From the NCBI GenBank assembly GCA_944381295.1, contig CALWKP010000070.1:1-8285 (forward strand): DNA of 8,285 nucleotides, given 5' to 3'. Position 1 is the first letter of the stretch, and the number at the start of each line of letters is the position of its first letter. Below the pieces are notes generated by a model. That model searched no databases. It worked only from the letters and a program-made list of their open reading frames with translations, and was not told the origin of the DNA. Below, one piece after another: positions 6,317-8,285 of the stretch. Source of the DNA: an uncultured Clostridia bacterium (GTDB lineage Bacteria; Bacillota; Clostridia; Oscillospirales; Acutalibacteraceae). Both the position numbers and the translations under genes were made by a program.

Positions 6317-6594
6317 AACAACGCCAAAAAGAAAAATAAGACCGTAGTGCTGCTAGGAAGATCGTAACCTACCTGCCATCTGAAAGCAGTGGGAATGTCT
6401 TATCGGTCTTCACCTAATAGACAAGTCCTATAACATAGTTGTCTCGCTTGAGCCTTGTGTGGTGAGTACTCTGTTCGCCAGTGCTTTGCATTTCAAAAAA
6501 AGGACAGAGTCCCTGCCCTTAGATGAGTAGATCCTTTTGTCAACAAAAGGAAAGATACGCTCTGGGGGTGGAGGCCCCAGAGCGTATCTTTTTT
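6317..6594 (+). ncRNA. Candidate structured non-coding RNA, family unknown
   Basis: This stretch between ruvX and the convergent flavoprotein gene has no plausible reading frame but contains a series of separate stems. 6338-6344 pairs with 6404-6410 (AAGACCG/CGGTCTT), enclosing 6350-6354 with 6385-6389. 6419-6424 plus 6428-6431 pairs with 6435-6444, with a 3-base bulge. 6468-6474 pairs with 6504-6510 (ACTCTGT/ACAGAGT). 6533-6539 pairs with 6544-6550 around TCAA. The intrinsic terminator 6551-6594 follows directly. A possible promoter precedes it. The multi-domain layout argues against 6S RNA, and I see no tmRNA, RNase P or SRP signatures. Large clostridial RNAs such as the raiA motif are worth testing, but I cannot assign one. 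The + orientation is inferred from the terminator T-run. Confidence 0.5.
6551..6594 (+). terminator. Strong intrinsic terminator, probably bidirectional
   Basis: Arm 6551-6567 pairs perfectly with 6575-6591 (17 bp, G+C-rich top, loop GTGGAGG), and T6589-6594 forms the U-tract on the + strand. Read on the - strand the hairpin is followed by TTTCCTTTTG, a fair U-rich tail, so it can also end the convergent flavoprotein transcript, which has no hairpin of its own between 6678 and here. Confidence 0.92.
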
Positions 6595-6640
6595 ATATGC
6601 ACAAATAGTAAATAAAGTGATATGCACAAGTAGTAAATAA
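6595..6640. repeat. Pair of 21-base direct repeats
   Basis: The 21-base unit at 6595-6615, starting ATATGCACAA and ending TAGTAAATAA, recurs at 6620-6640 with a single A-to-G change, giving a 25-base period. The repeats are AT-rich and lie just behind the terminator and 38 bases from the end of the flavoprotein gene. They could be paired protein-binding sites or the result of a local duplication; nothing adjacent decides between these. The rest of 6641-6678 is purine-rich with no visible feature. Confidence 0.8.
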
Positions 6641-6678
6641 TAGACCAACGATAAAAAGTAATAAGAAGAAAAGAAAAA

Positions 6679-7242
6679 TTAAGGTTCATCAAGAAGTTGG
6701 TTAAGGAGCAAGGCTGCGTTGCGAGCAGCATCAAGAGCTGAAAGATCATCCGCAGCAGGAATGACATTTGTGTTAAGAGAAAAGATAGAAGCGATACAAG
6801 GCAAAGCGTTCATATGTTTGAAGAGCGTATGTGCCGTTGTGATGGCTTTTTTCTCCGCACCATTTTCCGCACCGACAAGGATCAGAACTCCGTTTTTGTG
6901 TTTAATCCGATTTCTCTCATTTCTAAACAGTCTTGCAGCGAAATAGGTTTGAATACGACTGGCAAGGGTAAGCAGAGGCCCACTCAGTTCGGAAAACCAA
7001 ATAGGGGAAGCAATAACGAGATTGTCACAGGTTTCAAGATAGGGATATACACTCTGCATATCATCATTTATCATGCAGCCGGGATTGTCCCAACAATAAC
7101 GGCAATCAAGACAAGGGCTAATATTGTCAAAGTGAGAAGACACGACCCGAACATCGCCGTTTAGATGTTTGGTGAATTCCCTAATAAGAGCAACTGTGTC
7201 ACCATTTCTTTTGGGAGAGCCGTTAAGAATCAACGTTTCCAT
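6679..7242 (-). CDS. Flavodoxin-fold NAD(P)H:FMN reductase-like protein with four-Cys (Fe-S flavoprotein) motif
   Basis: This 187-aa protein begins METLILNGSPKRNGDT, the classic FMN phosphate loop (GSPKRNG, 8-14) of the NADPH-dependent FMN reductase / iron-sulfur flavoprotein group. A compact cysteine motif, CLDCRYCWDNPGC (Cys44, 47, 50, 56; CX2CX2CX5C), matches the spacing that binds 4Fe-4S in archaeal Isf. It is followed by NDDM (59-62), and ASPIWFSELSGPL (78-90) is the second flavin-contact region. It is a cytosolic electron-transfer or reductase protein, probably dimeric as in relatives; the substrate is unknown. ATG 7242 is chosen because the flavin loop starts eight residues later and a GGG-rich ribosome site lies 8 bases upstream. 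The in-frame ATG at 7332 is rejected because its extension would be read from the terminator hairpin. Expression appears controlled by the cobalamin riboswitch upstream, which suggests a role connected to B12, for example cobalt or corrinoid reduction (inference). Confidence 0.88.
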   Translation of the reverse strand: METLILNGSPKRNGDTVALIREFTKHLNGDVRVVSSHFDNISPCLDCRYCWDNPGCMINDDMQSVYPYLETCDNLVIASPIWFSELSGPLLTLASRIQTYFAARLFRNERNRIKHKNGVLILVGAENGAEKKAITTAHTLFKHMNALPCIASIFSLNTNVIPAADDLSALDAARNAALLLNQLLDEP

Positions 7243-7290
7243 ATGCTTTTCCCTTTTTCTTAGGAGATTACAAATTGAAAAGAAGGTAAA

Positions 7291-7321
7291 TAAAAAATCC
7301 CCGCGAAATAGCGGGGATTTT
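7291..7321 (-). terminator. Riboswitch-controlled intrinsic terminator
   Basis: Read on the - strand, AAAATCCCCGC (7321-7311) pairs with GCGGGGATTTT (7304-7294), 11 bp with a 6-base loop, and runs into six T residues. It lies between the cobalamin aptamer and the flavoprotein start, so it is the expression platform. The G-rich GTGGGGA at 7354-7348 can pair with TCCCCGC (7317-7311) of the terminator's first arm (7 pairs, one G.U), a plausible antiterminator. Confidence 0.88.
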
Positions 7322-7378
7322 ACACACAACAAATAAACTACCCCTTCTCCCCACCGAAAAAGGATACGTCAACTGGAA

Positions 7379-7530
7379 TCGGCAGGTCTCCTGGCTTGGA
7401 ATCCACTGCATCGCCGCCTTCCCAGGTTTCCCCAGTGGCATTTTGGCGGTGCATCCTCCTGACAGTAGCGGGGGCTGCCACAGATTTTCACTGTGTTCCC
7501 TTTTAAACGTCCTTTCAGACGTACCGAAAC
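7379..7530 (-). promoter_or_regulatory. Cobalamin (B12) riboswitch aptamer
   Basis: On the - strand the conserved cobalamin aptamer blocks appear in order: AAAAGGGAACACAGTG, then the near-invariant B12 box region GCAGCCCCCGCTACTGT (complement of about 7464-7480), CCACTGGGGAAACCTGGGAA, GGAAGGC, and finally GCCAGGAGACCTGCCGA ending at 7379. CGGTA (7526-7522) can pair with TGCCG (7384-7380) as the closing stem. The family senses adenosyl- or other cobalamins and usually turns off B12 synthesis, transport or B12-independent isozymes. Here a terminator about 58 bases downstream indicates transcriptional control, with ligand expected to favour termination. The regulated gene is the small flavoprotein. 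Confidence 0.95.
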
Positions 7531-7539
7531 AGTACCATT

Positions 7540-7568
7540 ATTATAGGACAGAATAGAATGATTGTCAA
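7540..7568 (-). promoter_or_regulatory. Consensus sigma-A promoter for the riboswitch-flavoprotein unit
   Basis: On the - strand TTGACA (7568-7563) and TATAAT (7545-7540) are both perfect matches separated by exactly 17 bases. Transcription should start near 7533, just before the aptamer. Such a strong promoter fits a system controlled by premature termination. It begins 22 bases after the stop of the degV-family gene, with no terminator between them. Confidence 0.92.
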
Positions 7569-7590
7569 TAGTCCAGACAGGAAAGAATGC

Positions 7591-8285
7591 TTATTTGTGC
7601 TCTCCGAGGAAAAATAACGCGATTGTCCCAGGTCCGGAATGAGCGCCGATGATCGGGCCAATAAAATTTATGCGGATATCTTTGCAATGAAACTTTTTGC
7701 GAATCTGATCGGCAACATATTGCGCATCGGTAAGACTATCCCCGTGACTGATGAAAATGGTCTGGGAAGCCGGATCGATCGCTGTTTTTTCCATTTCTTT
7801 TATCAGAGCATCCAGGGATGCTTTTCTGCCGCGGACTTTTGATACAGGAATCAAATGGCCTTCGTCGTCAACATGAAGGACAGGCTTAATACCAAGCATT
7901 GTGCCGAATAAAGCAGCTGCGGAGGAAACACGTCCGCCACGTTTTAAGTGATTGAGATCATCTACGGTGAACCAGTGGCAAAGATGGTTGCGATTTTCGG
8001 TGACCCATTGGGCAAGTTCCTCGATGCCCATGCCTTCCAGACGTTTGCGGGCAGCAAGATAAACAAGAAGTCCTTCTCCCATAGAAGCGGCCAGAGAATC
8101 CACGGTGATAATTTTCCGTTCCGGATACTTGCTGCGAAGTTCCTCAACTGCGATGCATGATGCATGATAGGTGCCGCTCAGTCCGGACGAGAAAGCAATG
8201 TAAAGCAAATCCTTTCCTTGCTGGAGGACTGGTTCAAAAATTTCCAAGAACTTCGCGGTATTGATCTGGGCAGTAGTGGGCATTT
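7591..8285 (-). CDS. DegV family fatty-acid-binding protein, 5' end cut off by the window
   Basis: About 231 residues of the C-terminal part are present. Complete DegV proteins are about 280-290 aa, so roughly 50-60 N-terminal residues lie beyond 8285. The partial sequence enters at PTTAQINTAKF, the segment just before the lipid-head contact region. It contains AFSSGLSGTYHA (30-41, counting from Met at 8283), DSLAASMGEG, the RGGRVS loop (about 114-119) followed by GIKPVL, and the C-terminal GPIIGAHSGPGTIALFF typical of the family. Family members bind fatty acids in the cleft between two domains; some (FakB) present the fatty acid to the kinase FakA for acyl-phosphate and phospholipid synthesis. 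Whether this copy works with FakA cannot be seen here. The Met at 8283 is probably internal, so it should not be taken as the start. Confidence 0.92.
   Translation of the reverse strand, partial: MPTTAQINTAKFLEIFEPVLQQGKDLLYIAFSSGLSGTYHASCIAVEELRSKYPERKIITVDSLAASMGEGLLVYLAARKRLEGMGIEELAQWVTENRNHLCHWFTVDDLNHLKRGGRVSSAAALFGTMLGIKPVLHVDDEGHLIPVSKVRGRKASLDALIKEMEKTAIDPASQTIFISHGDSLTDAQYVADQIRKKFHCKDIRINFIGPIIGAHSGPGTIALFFLGEHK

Noticed and set aside
6317..6594. 6S RNA (ssrS) for the structured non-coding region
   Set aside because: 6S RNA folds as one long rod with paired ends and a central bubble. Here the first domain (6338-6410) closes on itself and further stems follow in series.
7243..7332. 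N-terminal extension of the flavoprotein from ATG 7332
   Set aside because: The extension would be encoded by the riboswitch terminator region, and the FMN loop is at the N-terminus when starting at 7242.

Overview
The window looks like chromosomal DNA from a mid-GC Gram-positive anaerobe of the class Clostridia. The clues are a class 1B dihydroorotate dehydrogenase (PyrD with its PyrK partner), a group-2 OMP decarboxylase, a DegV-family lipid-binding protein, strong AGGAGG-type ribosome binding sites, consensus sigma-A promoters and a cobalamin riboswitch with a terminator-type platform. I cannot name the genus from sequence alone.

Layout. Positions 29-133 hold a dense GC-rich nested inverted repeat that folds as a cloverleaf. 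It lies just upstream of a membrane-anchored DUF218 (YdcF/SanA-like) gene (162-938). A plausible promoter (981-1009) then starts a tight co-directional run on the + strand: pyrC, pyrF, pyrK, pyrD, a histidine-phosphatase-family gene, and ruvX (1040-6085), with gaps of only 3 to 19 bases. Positions 6086-6678 carry no convincing protein gene but are full of structure: a 16-bp palindrome, a 72-base near-perfect palindrome whose right arm carries TTGACA, a candidate standalone structured RNA of about 280 nt, a very strong intrinsic terminator and a 21-base direct repeat pair. On the - strand lie a small flavoprotein with a four-cysteine motif (6679-7242), its cobalamin riboswitch with terminator and a perfect-consensus promoter (7294-7568), and the 3' part of a degV-family gene that runs off the right edge (7591-8285).

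How the genes work together. PyrC makes dihydroorotate. PyrD with PyrK oxidises it to orotate, passing electrons through FMN, a 2Fe-2S cluster and FAD to NAD+. PyrF decarboxylates OMP to UMP. The genes for the first steps (carAB, pyrB) and for pyrE are not in the window, so the pyrimidine genes are split in this genome or continue elsewhere. RuvX and the phosphatase appear to ride on the same transcript. The flavoprotein is a separate unit predicted to be repressed by cobalamin.

Most notable points: (1) pyrC has no ATG, GTG or TTG at its natural start, and the codon at the right distance from a strong Shine-Dalgarno is ACG; (2) the cloverleaf repeat at 29-133; (3) the 72-base palindrome followed by a candidate multi-stem RNA of unknown family; (4) a B12 riboswitch controlling an orphan Fe-S-type flavoprotein.
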